64,000 bases of DNA from Thermoproteota archaeon (GCA_027492035.1 JAOZFT010000004.1:62001-126000); one strand, 5' to 3'. Shown: positions 1 through 9,855, numbered from the stretch's first letter. Numbers and translations are program-made. The notes: generated by a model from the sequence alone, not told the origin.

Positions 1-264
1 GTTGTGGGATTTAGAGAGGTTCAAGTCTAGGAAGCGTTCATAATGTCCAAGGTCTTGGTCTATTTCTCCACCGTCTTCTGTAACCCAAACCTCCCCATGT
101 TCCGTGGGGCGGAGAGTACCGGCGTCGAAATTAATGTAGGGGTCTACCTTTGCAGCTGTCACTTTAAACCCTCTGAATTGAAGCATTTTAGCTATGGAGG
201 CAGTTGCAACACCTTTCCCTAAACCACTTAGAACACCGCCTGTGACAAAAATATAAACAACCAT
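1..264 (-). CDS. pyrG: CTP synthase, N-terminal part (cut by window edge)
   Basis: Amidates UTP to CTP with glutamine and ATP in the cytoplasm. The 88 visible codons are the start of the synthetase domain: the P-loop-like [10 protein letters not shown] near residue 9, then [12 protein letters not shown] and the [23 protein letters not shown] segment, all diagnostic of PyrG. The ATG is the natural start because the first residues ([11 protein letters not shown]) match the family start. The rest, including the glutaminase domain, lies beyond the left edge. It reads in the same direction as scpA-smc but 55 bases separate them. Confidence 0.95.
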   Translation of the reverse strand, partial: MVVYIFVTGGVLSGLGKGVATASIAKMLQFRGFKVTAAKVDPYINFDAGTLRPTEHGEVWVTEDGGEIDQDLGHYERFLDLNLSKSHN

Positions 265-319
265 TTAATTACTCATCTCCCCTTTTTCCCAAATTTTGTG
301 AAAGAGACTTGCTAAAATT

Positions 320-997
320 TTAAATTAATCTCTTCTCAATTTGTTTTAAGTATTGGTTTCTTGTTTCAGAAAATTTAGGAATTATTATGTGAATCTCTCC
401 GAAGTTTTCGTCTTGTGAGATGTCGATTTTCTTACTTTTAACAAGGAAAAGAATGGAAATAAAAAGATCTATTATTTCTTCTTTGGGTTTACCTGAAATT
501 AAGGCTGTAAAAGAGATTTTGCTTTTTCGGAGAAGCATCAACAGGGAATAGGTTTTGTGTATAGTTTCTGAAAAGTCAAATGTAAATACTTTATTGCTGA
601 ATTCTTCCCTTTCCTCTATCTTATTTACTTCTGTTTTTCTCCTCCAGTACTTTCCCATAGATGCTTTAAGTGCAGAAACTAGTTCATCGTAGGTTATAAA
701 CTCCCTTGTTTTGAGAATAGGCACTAAATTTACTTCCTCTGGATTTGTTTCTACCTTACGCACTTGCCTTTTTGAAACTTGCTTTTTCTTTTTCAAAATG
801 TACTCTATCTTCATCCTCAGAAGGATGGCAGCAGCTAAAATTACTCTTCCAGAAATTTTGAGGTCTACTTCCACTTTCTCTATTTCTTTTAAATACTCAT
901 CTGCTAAAGCTGAAATATCTATTTCCCAAGGGTTAAATTTCTCTTTTACTATTCGGTAAAGTAACCCTTCCCAATCCCTGAAATTAATTTTTTTCAT
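320..997 (-). CDS. scpA: Segregation and condensation protein A (kleisin)
   Basis: ScpA is the kleisin that bridges the heads of Smc in the chromosome-organising complex. The 225-residue length and the N-terminal pattern (DWEGLLYRIVKEKFNPWEIDISALADEYL, then a helix rich in AAAILLRMK) are typical of archaeal ScpA. The middle (about residues 70-120) is a basic linker, and the C-terminal 70 residues form the winged-helix region. The start overlaps the smc stop by four bases, so the two are translationally coupled. No scpB is seen next to them. Confidence 0.85.
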   Translation of the reverse strand: MKKINFRDWEGLLYRIVKEKFNPWEIDISALADEYLKEIEKVEVDLKISGRVILAAAILLRMKIEYILKKKKQVSKRQVRKVETNPEEVNLVPILKTREFITYDELVSALKASMGKYWRRKTEVNKIEEREEFSNKVFTFDFSETIHKTYSLLMLLRKSKISFTALISGKPKEEIIDLFISILFLVKSKKIDISQDENFGEIHIIIPKFSETRNQYLKQIEKRLI

Positions 998-3849
998 TTT
1001 TTAAACCTTAACATTACCACTCGCGAAAGGCCATCTTTCATTGTTACACCCACTAGCTGGTCAGCTTCAGCTAAAGTTTCCTTTTTAAGTGAAGCTAAAA
1101 TGAACTGGGTTTTTCTTGATTCCTCCTTTAACAACTTAGCGAATTTTTTACAGTTTAAAACATCCAAGGAGGAGTCAACTTCATCAAAAACATAGAAGGG
1201 AGATGGTTTAAATTTCTGGATAGCAAGTATGAAAGCTAAAGCCGTCAACGTTTTTTCTCCACCTGACAAAGCATCTATGTTAACTATTTTCTTTTCTGGA
1301 AGTTTAACTTCAATCACTAAACCGCTCTCTATTTCGTTTTCGTCCTCAAGCCTAAGTTTACCTTCTCCACCTGTTAGTTTATTAAAGACAAAGTTAAAGT
1401 TTGCAGAAACTTTTTCTAAAGTTTTTTTAAACACTTCCTTCTTTTTCTTTTCAATTTTATTAATTAAATCAAGTATTCTCTCCCTCTCCTCCAATACTTT
1501 TTGATACTTACTCTCTAAGTCATCTAATTCTTTTTTGAAAGAAAAATATTCCTCTTCAGCTTTGAAATTTAATTTCCCAAGCTGAGCAATCAATTTTTCA
1601 AGTTTTTCGATTTCCATCTTAGCCTTGTTTTCGTCTATGTCACCGAAAAGGTCTAGTCTTAAGCCTTTACTTTTCACTTCCTTCTTTAATCCTTCAAGTT
1701 CTGAATTTACTACAGCGAAGTTTATTTTTAGTTGCTCAAGTTGTTTTTTGCTCCATATGCTCTCCCTGAAAAAGCGGTCTTCTTCTTCCCTTAACTTTTT
1801 TAGATGCTCCTTAAGTTTTTTCCTTTTACTTCGCAATTCTTCAAAATTCATCCATTGATTTCCCATTTCAAGTAGTTTTTTATTTAATTCATTTATCTCC
1901 TTTTCTAGTTTAAGGTTTTCTTTTTCAAAGCGTTTTATTTCGTCTTCAACCTTAGTTCCTTTTTGGAAAACTGTTTTTTTAGCGTAGCCCCCAAAAACTA
2001 CACCATCTTTCTCAACTAAGTTACCGTTTAAATCCACTACCCGGTATTTCCCTATTTCACTTCTCCTTAATTTACGTATATCCTTTACAAGTAAGGTTCC
2101 CCCGAACACGTAATCAATTACTTTTCTGAATTTTTCGTCGTATTGAATGAAATCCTTTATTAAACCTAAACTTCTACTTTGCGGAGGTGGAGGTTTTTTT
2201 GTTTTGACGGTGTCTAATGGTATAAACCTTGCCCTTCCCACCTTTCCCTTTGTTAATATTTCTATACATTTCTTAGCTGTTTCAAAAGTATCAACCACTA
2301 TTAAGTTTAGTTTGGAACTTACCGATGACTCAATTGCTCTTTCATAGCCTTGTTTAGGTTTTATTAACTCGGAAAGTAAACCGTAAACCCCAGGTAGATT
2401 CTTGAGATGAATTGCTGCTTTTGGTTTAAATTTATCCAGGAGAGTGTTTAGTCTTTTAATTTCAGCTTCGTTAGCTTTCAGTTGAGCTTTTTTTACTTTT
2501 AAATTACTTTTTAAGTTTTCGTAACGTATAGATTCTGTTTCTTCAATTAATTTTTTCTCAATTCTTTCTATATCAGCCGTTTTCTCCCTTATTTCTTCCC
2601 TTATTTTGACTAATTCTTCATCATAATTTATTTTAGTGTAGTTTTTTATTTGGTTCTCTATTGAAGCCTTTTTCTCGTTTAAGCTTCTGAAACGGGAAAC
2701 TAAGATACTGTCTTCCAAGTGCTTCCTTCTTTCCTCTAGTTCAAAGTACTTCTTCATTTTTTCTATTTCTTTCTCTAAATTTTCAACTATTCTCCTTTTC
2801 TCGTCAATTATTATTTTTATTTCTTGGAGTTTTTGAAGAGTTTCCTCTAGCTTCTTTAAAGCTCTCTCTTTCTTTTCTTCATATTCACCTATGCCGCTTA
2901 TTTCGTCTATTATTCCTCTCCTTTCTACAGGTTTCATTTTAACAATTTTTGTTACGTCACCTTGTAACACAATGTTATGACCACTTGGTTGGAGACCATA
3001 CCTAGCTAACATGTCCATAACAACTGTCCTGGTTGCTCTTTCCCCGTTTAACCTGTAAACACTCTGTCCTTTATTTGAAATCTCTCTTGAGATTTCGATC
3101 TCTTCCCCTTCCCCCTTGAGCTTTAAAGAAACTTTAGCTTTCTTTTTTTTCAGTTTATTGCAAATTAATTGGGTTAAGTTTTCAGCTCTTAGGTTTTTGG
3201 AGCTTCTAACCCCTAATGTGAAGTTTATTGCTTCAATAATGTTTGAGTTGTGGATAAAAATGTTGTTACCTACAAAATTGTGTGTAAAGGGAATGAATAA
3301 ATCATAAACTTTCCCCTTCTCTTGGAAATAATTTATTTTCTTAATTATGTCAATTCCCAGTTTGTCACTTTTTTCCACATAAGAAAGTATTTTTATTCCT
3401 TCTTCCAAGCTTCTTGCTTCTAAAAACTTGAAGATGTTGTTTTGAATAACTAGAATGGGATGGTCAGAAGTTGTCTCTATTTTTCTCCCTTTAATTGTTT
3501 CTATTTCCAGTATTTCTCCGTTGTTCATTTTTTCTACGAAAAAAGACAATTTACTTTTGCAAAGGGAGCTGGTGGCTGGGTTAAAAGTAAGAATTTTGTA
3601 AGGGGATTCCTTCCAGTAGTAGAAAAAGCCTTCAGGTGAAGGTTTTCTTTCACCTTTCTTCTTTGCTTCATCCACTATTTTCTTTATTTCAAGTGGTTCA
3701 TTGTCTACTAACTGAATCAAAGTGTCCCCTTTTACACATTTCCCGCTTCCGTTAGGTCCAGTTATAGCATTAAAACCTGTTGAGAAGGGGATCTTAGCTC
3801 TTTTAAAGGATTTGAAATTTCTGAGGGTTATTGATTCAATTTTCAACAA
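994..3849 (-). CDS. smc: Chromosome segregation ATPase Smc, intein-containing
   Basis: SMC ATPase that shapes the chromosome with ScpA. The 951-residue precursor holds a 164-residue intein (residues 38-201) between the Lys and Ser of the P-loop GPNGSGK/S. Removing it leaves a 787-residue Smc. Visible parts: N-terminal head to about residue 325, first coiled-coil arm to about 480, hinge about 480-635 with GG turns (VFGGT, VFGGY), second arm to about 810, then the C-terminal head with LSGGEKT (861-867) and Walker B FYVFDEVD (885-892). Archaeal Smc proteins usually have about 1,150-1,190 residues, so each arm is roughly half the usual length. Both ATPase halves look intact. Confidence 0.95.
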   Translation of the reverse strand: MLKIESITLRNFKSFKRAKIPFSTGFNAITGPNGSGKCVKGDTLIQLVDNEPLEIKKIVDEAKKKGERKPSPEGFFYYWKESPYKILTFNPATSSLCKSKLSFFVEKMNNGEILEIETIKGRKIETTSDHPILVIQNNIFKFLEARSLEEGIKILSYVEKSDKLGIDIIKKINYFQEKGKVYDLFIPFTHNFVGNNIFIHNSNIIEAINFTLGVRSSKNLRAENLTQLICNKLKKKKAKVSLKLKGEGEEIEISREISNKGQSVYRLNGERATRTVVMDMLARYGLQPSGHNIVLQGDVTKIVKMKPVERRGIIDEISGIGEYEEKKERALKKLEETLQKLQEIKIIIDEKRRIVENLEKEIEKMKKYFELEERRKHLEDSILVSRFRSLNEKKASIENQIKNYTKINYDEELVKIREEIREKTADIERIEKKLIEETESIRYENLKSNLKVKKAQLKANEAEIKRLNTLLDKFKPKAAIHLKNLPGVYGLLSELIKPKQGYERAIESSVSSKLNLIVVDTFETAKKCIEILTKGKVGRARFIPLDTVKTKKPPPPQSRSLGLIKDFIQYDEKFRKVIDYVFGGTLLVKDIRKLRRSEIGKYRVVDLNGNLVEKDGVVFGGYAKKTVFQKGTKVEDEIKRFEKENLKLEKEINELNKKLLEMGNQWMNFEELRSKRKKLKEHLKKLREEEDRFFRESIWSKKQLEQLKINFAVVNSELEGLKKEVKSKGLRLDLFGDIDENKAKMEIEKLEKLIAQLGKLNFKAEEEYFSFKKELDDLESKYQKVLEERERILDLINKIEKKKKEVFKKTLEKVSANFNFVFNKLTGGEGKLRLEDENEIESGLVIEVKLPEKKIVNIDALSGGEKTLTALAFILAIQKFKPSPFYVFDEVDSSLDVLNCKKFAKLLKEESRKTQFILASLKKETLAEADQLVGVTMKDGLSRVVMLRFKK
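3247..3738 (-). other. Mini-intein inside the Smc P-loop
   Basis: A 164-residue in-frame insertion that starts with Cys (CVKGDTLIQL, block A), contains a TxxH block B (TTSDHP) and ends with block F/G features (VYDLFIPFTHNFVGNN, then IHN) before extein Ser202. These are the protein-splicing residues: Cys1, block-B His, and the terminal His-Asn followed by Ser+1. The length leaves no room for a LAGLIDADG homing endonuclease between blocks B and F, so this is a splicing-only mini-intein. Insertion at a nucleotide-binding loop is typical of inteins. Confidence 0.93.
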
Positions 3850-3940
3850 AGCAACCTCTCAAAAAGGGATGAAGGAAAATCTTTTGCAGAATCAACAATA
3901 AGGAAGAAACGTGTCCCCTTGAAAAGGATGAGAACTTTTA

Positions 3941-3966
3941 AAAGTTTATTTTTAAATTTTTATACT
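3941..3966 (-). promoter_or_regulatory. 26-base AT-rich element upstream of smc
   Basis: Read on the minus strand this 26-base stretch (begins AGTATAAAA, ends AAATAAACTTT) matches 14803-14828 on the plus strand at 25 of 26 positions. It sits about 90 bases before the smc start in the 270-base divergent gap. It contains TATA-like tracts and is roughly self-complementary. A promoter or regulator site is inferred from position and duplication only. Confidence 0.4.
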
Positions 3967-4119
3967 TAAAAGGAAAATTAAAAATCATTAAAACAATTTG
4001 ATGTTTTCCATTGGAAGGGACAGAGGGGTAAAAATAGGGCAGGGAGTTAATTTGTACTTGTTTGAAAACCCTTAAAAAGTTTTTTCATTAGAGAAATAAG
4101 GAAGTAATGGAGAAAAAAT

Positions 4120-5241
4120 ATGTGGATGCCCCAAAGGCTTGACGCTTTAACAGTCTGGTTTAATAAGGAAGTAAAGGAAAGATTAAAATGGTATTATGAA
4201 GTAATGGCTGAAAAGAAACCAGCTAAGTACTTGATCTGTAAAAGAGTACCTACAGAATTGAAACTGGAGGAAGCAAGTGAAAAAGAGCTGTGGAGCGAAC
4301 ATAAAAGGTTAAGTGAAGAGTTTAAAAAAATTTGGAACAAAATAAAAAAGGGAGAGTTAAAATTAAATGAGTTAAAAAGGGCAAAAACAAATTTTTTAAG
4401 CTTAAAGATAGAGATAGTAGAAAGGATACTGGAAAATTGCCATTTCTGCGAAAGAAAATGCAGAATCAACCGAAGAAAGGAGGTAGGGTACTGCAAGTTA
4501 AAAGATAAAAGTTATGTTGCATCCTTCTTCCTCCATTATGGTGAAGAAGCCCCTTTAGTCCCAAGTGGCACAATATTCTTTCTAGGTTGCAACTTCAGCT
4601 GTGTTTTTTGCCAAAACTGGGATATAAGTCAAGAATGGAGGAGAAACAACAGGGTAAACGGAGTTAAAGCAGATCCTGAAGTTTTAGCAAGAATCATCAA
4701 GGAACTAAAAAGTAAGAGGGCGAGGAATATTAATTTCGTTGGAGGCTCCCCTACCCCAAATTTGCACACGATTTTGAATTCCTTAAAGTACATAAGCGTC
4801 AACGTACCTCTGCTTTGGAACAGCAACTTCTACATGAGCATGGAAACAAACAAAATCTTAACTGAAGTGATTGATATATGCCTACCAGACTTAAAATATT
4901 TCAACGACGAATGTGCTTTAAGGTTGTCGAAGGTTCCAAAATATTTTGAAAAAGTGTCTAGGAACATCAAGTATTTTCATGATGAAGAAGTAGATACAAT
5001 CATTAGACACTTGGTTTTACCTAACCACCTGAATTGCTGCAGCAAACCCTTACTGGAATGGATAAGTGAAAACTGCCCACATGCCTTAGTGAATTGCATG
5101 AGTCAGTACAGACCTGAGTTTCTGTGCAAAAGACACCCTGCACAGTACCCTGACATAAACAGAAGACCTAGTCAAGAAGAAATGAAAGAGATACACAGTT
5201 ACTGCGACAAATTAGGTTTAGTGTGGCGTCCTATTTCCTAG
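4120..5241 (+). CDS. Radical SAM protein, PflX-like (pyruvate-formate-lyase-activase homologue)
   Basis: A 373-residue radical SAM protein. The N-terminal 100 residues are a charged helical region. Next comes a cysteine cluster (C107, C110, C114, C125; CHFCERKC pattern), then the radical SAM motif CNFSCVFC (C157, C161, C164; Cx3Cx2C) that binds the [4Fe-4S] cluster and S-adenosylmethionine. The arrangement fits the PflX-like family, whose substrate is unknown; no glycyl-radical enzyme lies beside it. A second ATG lies two codons downstream and could be the start. It stands alone, divergent from smc. Confidence 0.8.
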   Translation: MWMPQRLDALTVWFNKEVKERLKWYYEVMAEKKPAKYLICKRVPTELKLEEASEKELWSEHKRLSEEFKKIWNKIKKGELKLNELKRAKTNFLSLKIEIVERILENCHFCERKCRINRRKEVGYCKLKDKSYVASFFLHYGEEAPLVPSGTIFFLGCNFSCVFCQNWDISQEWRRNNRVNGVKADPEVLARIIKELKSKRARNINFVGGSPTPNLHTILNSLKYISVNVPLLWNSNFYMSMETNKILTEVIDICLPDLKYFNDECALRLSKVPKYFEKVSRNIKYFHDEEVDTIIRHLVLPNHLNCCSKPLLEWISENCPHALVNCMSQYRPEFLCKRHPAQYPDINRRPSQEEMKEIHSYCDKLGLVWRPIS

Positions 5242-5580
5242 GAAACACTGACATCTGATAATGAAAGGCAAGTCAGGGAAGAAACAGTACAAGGTTTTAT
5301 CAAATGAATAGAGGGAATATCAGAAAATGAATTTAAGGTCCGTATGGGTTTCATGTTGCAATTAAGATGCTATACAACACGGAATTCTTCAAGTAATAAA
5401 GAACCATGAAAACTTGAGAATTGGAAATAATCAAAAGTTAACTTTTCACTTAAGGAGGGTTATTTCTGGTTACTTTTCGTAATAACTAGATATATCGAAA
5501 AATTTAAAACTCTTAAATAACATTTCAATATCAATACATATTTAGGTATAGGAGGTAGGAGGGAAGGGGGAAGAAAAAAC
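5242..5580. other. Intergenic region before the ABC exporter operon
   Basis: 339 bases with no supported gene; the longest readable pieces are 16-20 codons. The right part holds AT-rich promoter-like sequence (around 5500-5516) and a strong purine-rich ribosome-binding stretch (GGAGGTAGGAGGGAAGG) just before the GTG start of the permease. No RNA gene was recognised. Confidence 0.5.
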
Positions 5581-6717
5581 GTGCTGAAGTTAATTTTCAA
5601 AATGGCTTTCAGAGATTTTATTATGCGTAAAGCAAGAACTATTTTAACAATTTTAGGTGTAGCTATCGGTATAGCTACAGTAGTTTCCCTTGTTTCAATT
5701 TCAACCGGAACTAAAGCGCAAATGGAGAAATCTTTAGCTGGATTAGCCGACTTCATGGTTTCTCCATCTAGTAACGCCTTCGGCACTGGAAGTAAAATGG
5801 ACTACACTTACTACCTTTACATCAGGGGATTCCCTGAAGTAGAAGCTGCTGCACCTTACTTGGAGGGGATACTGGCTGTTAATAATAAATTATCGCTTAT
5901 TATTGGATTGGATCCTTCCATCGACGCTATCCATAGCTCTCCAATAAAAGAGGGAAGAAGTATTAATTGGTCAGCTAAAGAAGCAGTTGCAGGATATGCA
6001 GCTGCTCAGTCACTCAACCTAAAAGTTAACATGATTTTACATATTTCTAAAGGACCTGGATACAAGGGAGAAGATTTTAAGCTTGTTTCAATTCTTGAAA
6101 GGACAGGAGGGTTCATAGATGGAGAGATATACATACCTTTACAGTACATGCAGAGAATAATGAAAGCTGAAGGTAAAATAAACGGTGTAATTATTAAGTT
6201 GAAAAGTCCTAACTTGGCGAATTCCTTCAAACAAAGAATAAAAAAGAACCTCCCTGACCTGGAAGTGTTCTCACCAGGGACCATAATGGAAAACATAGGA
6301 GAAGTTCTGTCTCTCCTGGACTCTGTTCTTCTTGCAATAAGTGGGGTATCTTTACTCGTAGGCGTAACAAGTGTTCTATCCACCATGATCACAAATGTAA
6401 TAGAGAAAACCAGGGAGATAGGGGTTATGAAAGCTATAGGGGCAAGTAGACGGCAAATATTAACTATTTTCCTTTTCCAATCCGTAATTGTTTGCTTAAT
6501 TGGGGGAATTTTGGGTGTTTTCTTCAGTATAGGGGTTTCTCCCTTCTTGGAGCAGCAAATTAGTTTAGCTTCCGGAATATCTTTCCAAGCTGTTTACTCC
6601 CCTGAACTTGTGCTTGGAGCAATTGCTTTATCGTGTTTGTTAGGTGTCGCCTCAGGTTTCATTCCTTCGTGGAAAGCAGCTAATATCCAACCCGTGGAGG
6701 CCCTAAAATATGAGTGA
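5581..6717 (+). CDS. ABC transporter permease, MacB/FtsX family
   Basis: Membrane half of a MacB/LolCDE-type exporter. One membrane segment near residues 20-42 (ILTILGVAIGIATVVSLVSI), an extracytoplasmic MacB-type domain of about 200 residues, then three C-terminal membrane segments (about 247-270, 298-322, 343-365) with the FtsX signature TREIGVMKAIGASRRQI between the first two. It ends in the family-typical [20 protein letters not shown] start chosen because of the long GGAGG-type ribosome-binding site. It overlaps the ATPase gene by eight bases. Such transporters are mechanotransmitters rather than substrate channels, and the substrate is unknown. Confidence 0.9.
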   Translation: MLKLIFKMAFRDFIMRKARTILTILGVAIGIATVVSLVSISTGTKAQMEKSLAGLADFMVSPSSNAFGTGSKMDYTYYLYIRGFPEVEAAAPYLEGILAVNNKLSLIIGLDPSIDAIHSSPIKEGRSINWSAKEAVAGYAAAQSLNLKVNMILHISKGPGYKGEDFKLVSILERTGGFIDGEIYIPLQYMQRIMKAEGKINGVIIKLKSPNLANSFKQRIKKNLPDLEVFSPGTIMENIGEVLSLLDSVLLAISGVSLLVGVTSVLSTMITNVIEKTREIGVMKAIGASRRQILTIFLFQSVIVCLIGGILGVFFSIGVSPFLEQQISLASGISFQAVYSPELVLGAIALSCLLGVASGFIPSWKAANIQPVEALKYE

Positions 6718-7582
6718 AAATATGGATAAAGTAGTAATAAAGTTAGTTGAATTAACTAAGATTTATGAAGTAGGAGTACCTGTGAAAGCTTTAGATAACG
6801 TAAATCTGGAGATAAGGAATGGTGAATTCGTTTCAATAGTGGGGCCTTCAGGTTCAGGAAAATCAACGCTTTTAAACATGATAGGTTGTATGGATAAACC
6901 TACTTACGGCAAAGTTTACGTAGATGAAGTTGATGTTACACAGTTGAAGGAAAAGGACTTAGTTAAGTTAAGGGCTGAGAAGATAGGTTTCGTTTTTCAA
7001 ATGTTTAATTTAATCTCTACCTTAACTGCTTTAGAAAACGTTCAACTACCCATGCTTTTTTTAGGCAAAGGATATAAGGAGTCTTTAGAAAGAGCTGCTT
7101 TGTTGCTTAGATTAGTTGGTTTATGGGATAGAATGAACCACAGGCCTCTCCAGTTAAGCGGTGGACAAAGGCAGAGAGTAGCCATAGCCAGAGCTTTAGC
7201 TAACGACCCTCCCATAATTCTAGCCGACGAACCAACCGGTAACTTGGACAGCAAAACCGGTCAAGAAATCATTGAAATTATGCGGGAAATAAATGAAGTG
7301 ACAAATAAAACATTTGTAATTGTTACCCATGACTTGGAGGTGGCTGAAAAAACCGACAGAATAATTTTCTTGAAGGATGGAAAAGTAATTACGGAGAAAG
7401 GTAAGATTGAAGAGAAGAAAAGTTCTATTGAAAAACTTTTGGGAGAGTTGGAGAAACTGAAGAGGGAACTGCTTCTTCTCAACATAATGAAGGAAAGCTT
7501 AGATGCTGAAACCTATAATTGGAAAAGGACGGAGATTTCGGAGAAGATAATGCAAATTGAGGAAGAGGTGGAGAGAAGGTGA
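6710..7582 (+). CDS. ABC transporter ATP-binding protein, LolD/MacB type
   Basis: Cytoplasmic ATPase partner of the permease. It has Walker [10 protein letters not shown], the Q-loop, signature LSGGQRQR, Walker [12 protein letters not shown] and the switch His in VTHD. The core ends near residue 230; the remaining 60 residues are a charged helical, probably coiled-coil tail absent from simple LolD proteins. A second in-frame ATG lies four codons downstream and could be the start. The stop overlaps the GTG start of the next gene, so the three genes form one operon. Confidence 0.93.
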   Translation: MSENMDKVVIKLVELTKIYEVGVPVKALDNVNLEIRNGEFVSIVGPSGSGKSTLLNMIGCMDKPTYGKVYVDEVDVTQLKEKDLVKLRAEKIGFVFQMFNLISTLTALENVQLPMLFLGKGYKESLERAALLLRLVGLWDRMNHRPLQLSGGQRQRVAIARALANDPPIILADEPTGNLDSKTGQEIIEIMREINEVTNKTFVIVTHDLEVAEKTDRIIFLKDGKVITEKGKIEEKKSSIEKLLGELEKLKRELLLLNIMKESLDAETYNWKRTEISEKIMQIEEEVERR

Positions 7583-9855
7583 AAAGAAAACTAACATTAG
7601 TTTTAACGCTTACAGCGCTGGTTATTATCTCTCAATATTTACATATTCAGATTTCTTTTTCAAGTGAAGAACCACGCGAAGGCCCCGAAATATCAGTTAA
7701 TAAGGATGTGAAGTATGAGCTAAGTGTCAGTTTTACAGGTAAGAAAGCAGCATTTACAGAGGACGTCCAGTTAACAATTTTTAACAGGGGAAGAGAAACT
7801 CAAAAAATAAATTTGACAGATAGGGTTTTCCAAGGAAAAATTGAAACTTTAACATTTAAAGAGGGACCTAGAAACAGTTTTTCGGAGAAAATAGGTGATG
7901 TTCTTTACCTGGAATGGATAAATCTTGAAGTGAAACCGCATTCAACAACCGTGATACATTACGAAATCGACACGGATTTCGCATTAATTAATGCAAAAGT
8001 AACTTTTTTAGTAAATGGGGAAAAATCTAAAGTTATTCATGTTTCAGGTGACCGGTACCTGTTTGTTAACAGGTCTGACAATTTGTCGCTTTTAATCAAT
8101 TTAAGTAATGAGTTGCCTGTGTGGGTGAATGAAGTAAAGTACTACCCCTTCCAAATTCTTTTATCTGTAAATATACCTGAGGATTACTTTATGTACGTCA
8201 AAGCAGATCCTGAACCTACTTTATCAAGTTCTTTAATGGGGGTAGAGGTTAAAACTTGGAGTTTTACCCTATCAAACAGTTCTGAAAAAATTAAACTTAA
8301 TCTTAGAGCGAAAAGAAACGCTTCTTTAGGCTTTGTAGAAGTAGACCCGATTAGAGTGGTGGTTTTACCTCAACCTAAAGAAACCATTCAAATGCTTGAG
8401 AATTCACGGGAGAATATGCAGAAATCCATAGATCAACTTAACAACATGAGCAAATATTTAAGTAATTTCAGCAATGTTTTAGATGCTGAAACTAAGCTTT
8501 TAAATGCTTCACTGCGTTACATGAATTTTGTTTCTAATTCCCTCAGGAATTTATCTGGTGGGACAAGGAATATTTCTTCAGCTCTAAACTTAACAAGTAA
8601 AGGATTAAAGAACCTTTCCAACCTGGTTGGTGACACAGTTACTAGACTGAGGGTTTCTACCAGCTCTATACCTTCAAATCCACCTTTCCTTCTCCACGTA
8701 TCTGAGATTCCAGCTTTACCTCCAAATTTCCCAATACCTATAAACTCTTCTTTATTAAACAAATTAAAGGAAATGTTTTCGGAGGTAACTCAGGAAGTTG
8801 TGGATAAAGTGAACTCATTTATTACCAATATTTGGTCCAGTTTTATTTCACAAGTTGTAACTCCGTTGAGGAGACTAGTTCTGGAGCTCGAGTTTCTAAA
8901 GAAACAATTGAACTATGTTTCTGACTCCGTTTCTTTATTAACAAATGCAACAGGCAACGTTTCCACTGCTTTAAAACTACTTTCAAACCAAACAATGAAT
9001 ATACATGATTTAATCAATGAATCCTATCAAGTGACTCTGCATTCAAAAAAGGCTGTAGATAAAATGGTGGACGAAATAAATTCTCAAATTTCTAATTTAA
9101 CGAGGAAGAAAAAAGACCTTGAGAACGAAATAAAACTTTTAGCCATGAATACTCCCTTAAACATGCCTGTTTCAATTGTTTCCGTTAAAAATGGAGGAAT
9201 CCATTTCTCAATTAAAAAAATCGGCGACAAAAACTGGGAAGTAAGGGATTTGCAATTAGGCGAAGCTTTAGGGCTTAATTTAACTTGTGTCTCAATCTGT
9301 TTTGATGAAACGTCGGAAGTAAAAACTTTTGTGCAGGGAGAGGGAGGTGAATTTGTGGAAGTTAACCCCACTTCCTTAAACATGTATGTAGGAAATGGAA
9401 CCATAACCTTTTTACCCTATAACTCTGATGCAGGAAACGAGAGACCCTTTTTAAAAAGTTTAACAGGTTCAGAAATTAGGATAAGGATAAAGTCAAAGGA
9501 AAAACCTAAAGTGAAAGCGGTGCTGGATCTAGTAAACAGTTCTTGGTTAAGTTTTGAAGAGAATAATGAATATGTAGTATATGTTCGGTTGCCGAAAATC
9601 TCCTATGGTTTCATTCCGAAAAGTTTAGAAACACCCAACTTCAACTTAACTCAGGAAAGAGAGAAAGTTTCAGGTTTTAAGTTTGAAAGATGGATGTGGA
9701 TTCCCTTACTTACTATTCCATTGATAGCAACAACGCTTTTGATATTAAGAGAGAAGCCTCCTAAAGTTGTTGTCACTGATAAATTAATTTCAAAGGTTGA
9801 CGAATTAGAAAAGAAACTGAAAAGTTTAAGGAACAGCCGAAAACCTGTTAAATAG
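7579..9855 (+). CDS. Membrane-anchored extracytoplasmic coiled-coil protein of the ABC operon
   Basis: 758 residues. An N-terminal hydrophobic stretch (residues 5-28) looks like a signal peptide. A beta-rich region to about residue 265 is followed by a long helical region (about 270-520) with many Asn-x-Ser/Thr sequons, a second globular region, and a C-terminal membrane segment (about 712-732, IPLLTIPLIATTLLIL) with a basic tail. The protein is therefore outside the cell and anchored at its C-terminus. Four-base overlap with the ATPase gene implies that it works with the exporter, by analogy with the adaptor of MacAB-type systems. No known family was recognised. Confidence 0.7.
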   Translation: MKRKLTLVLTLTALVIISQYLHIQISFSSEEPREGPEISVNKDVKYELSVSFTGKKAAFTEDVQLTIFNRGRETQKINLTDRVFQGKIETLTFKEGPRNSFSEKIGDVLYLEWINLEVKPHSTTVIHYEIDTDFALINAKVTFLVNGEKSKVIHVSGDRYLFVNRSDNLSLLINLSNELPVWVNEVKYYPFQILLSVNIPEDYFMYVKADPEPTLSSSLMGVEVKTWSFTLSNSSEKIKLNLRAKRNASLGFVEVDPIRVVVLPQPKETIQMLENSRENMQKSIDQLNNMSKYLSNFSNVLDAETKLLNASLRYMNFVSNSLRNLSGGTRNISSALNLTSKGLKNLSNLVGDTVTRLRVSTSSIPSNPPFLLHVSEIPALPPNFPIPINSSLLNKLKEMFSEVTQEVVDKVNSFITNIWSSFISQVVTPLRRLVLELEFLKKQLNYVSDSVSLLTNATGNVSTALKLLSNQTMNIHDLINESYQVTLHSKKAVDKMVDEINSQISNLTRKKKDLENEIKLLAMNTPLNMPVSIVSVKNGGIHFSIKKIGDKNWEVRDLQLGEALGLNLTCVSICFDETSEVKTFVQGEGGEFVEVNPTSLNMYVGNGTITFLPYNSDAGNERPFLKSLTGSEIRIRIKSKEKPKVKAVLDLVNSSWLSFEENNEYVVYVRLPKISYGFIPKSLETPNFNLTQEREKVSGFKFERWMWIPLLTIPLIATTLLILREKPPKVVVTDKLISKVDELEKKLKSLRNSRKPVK

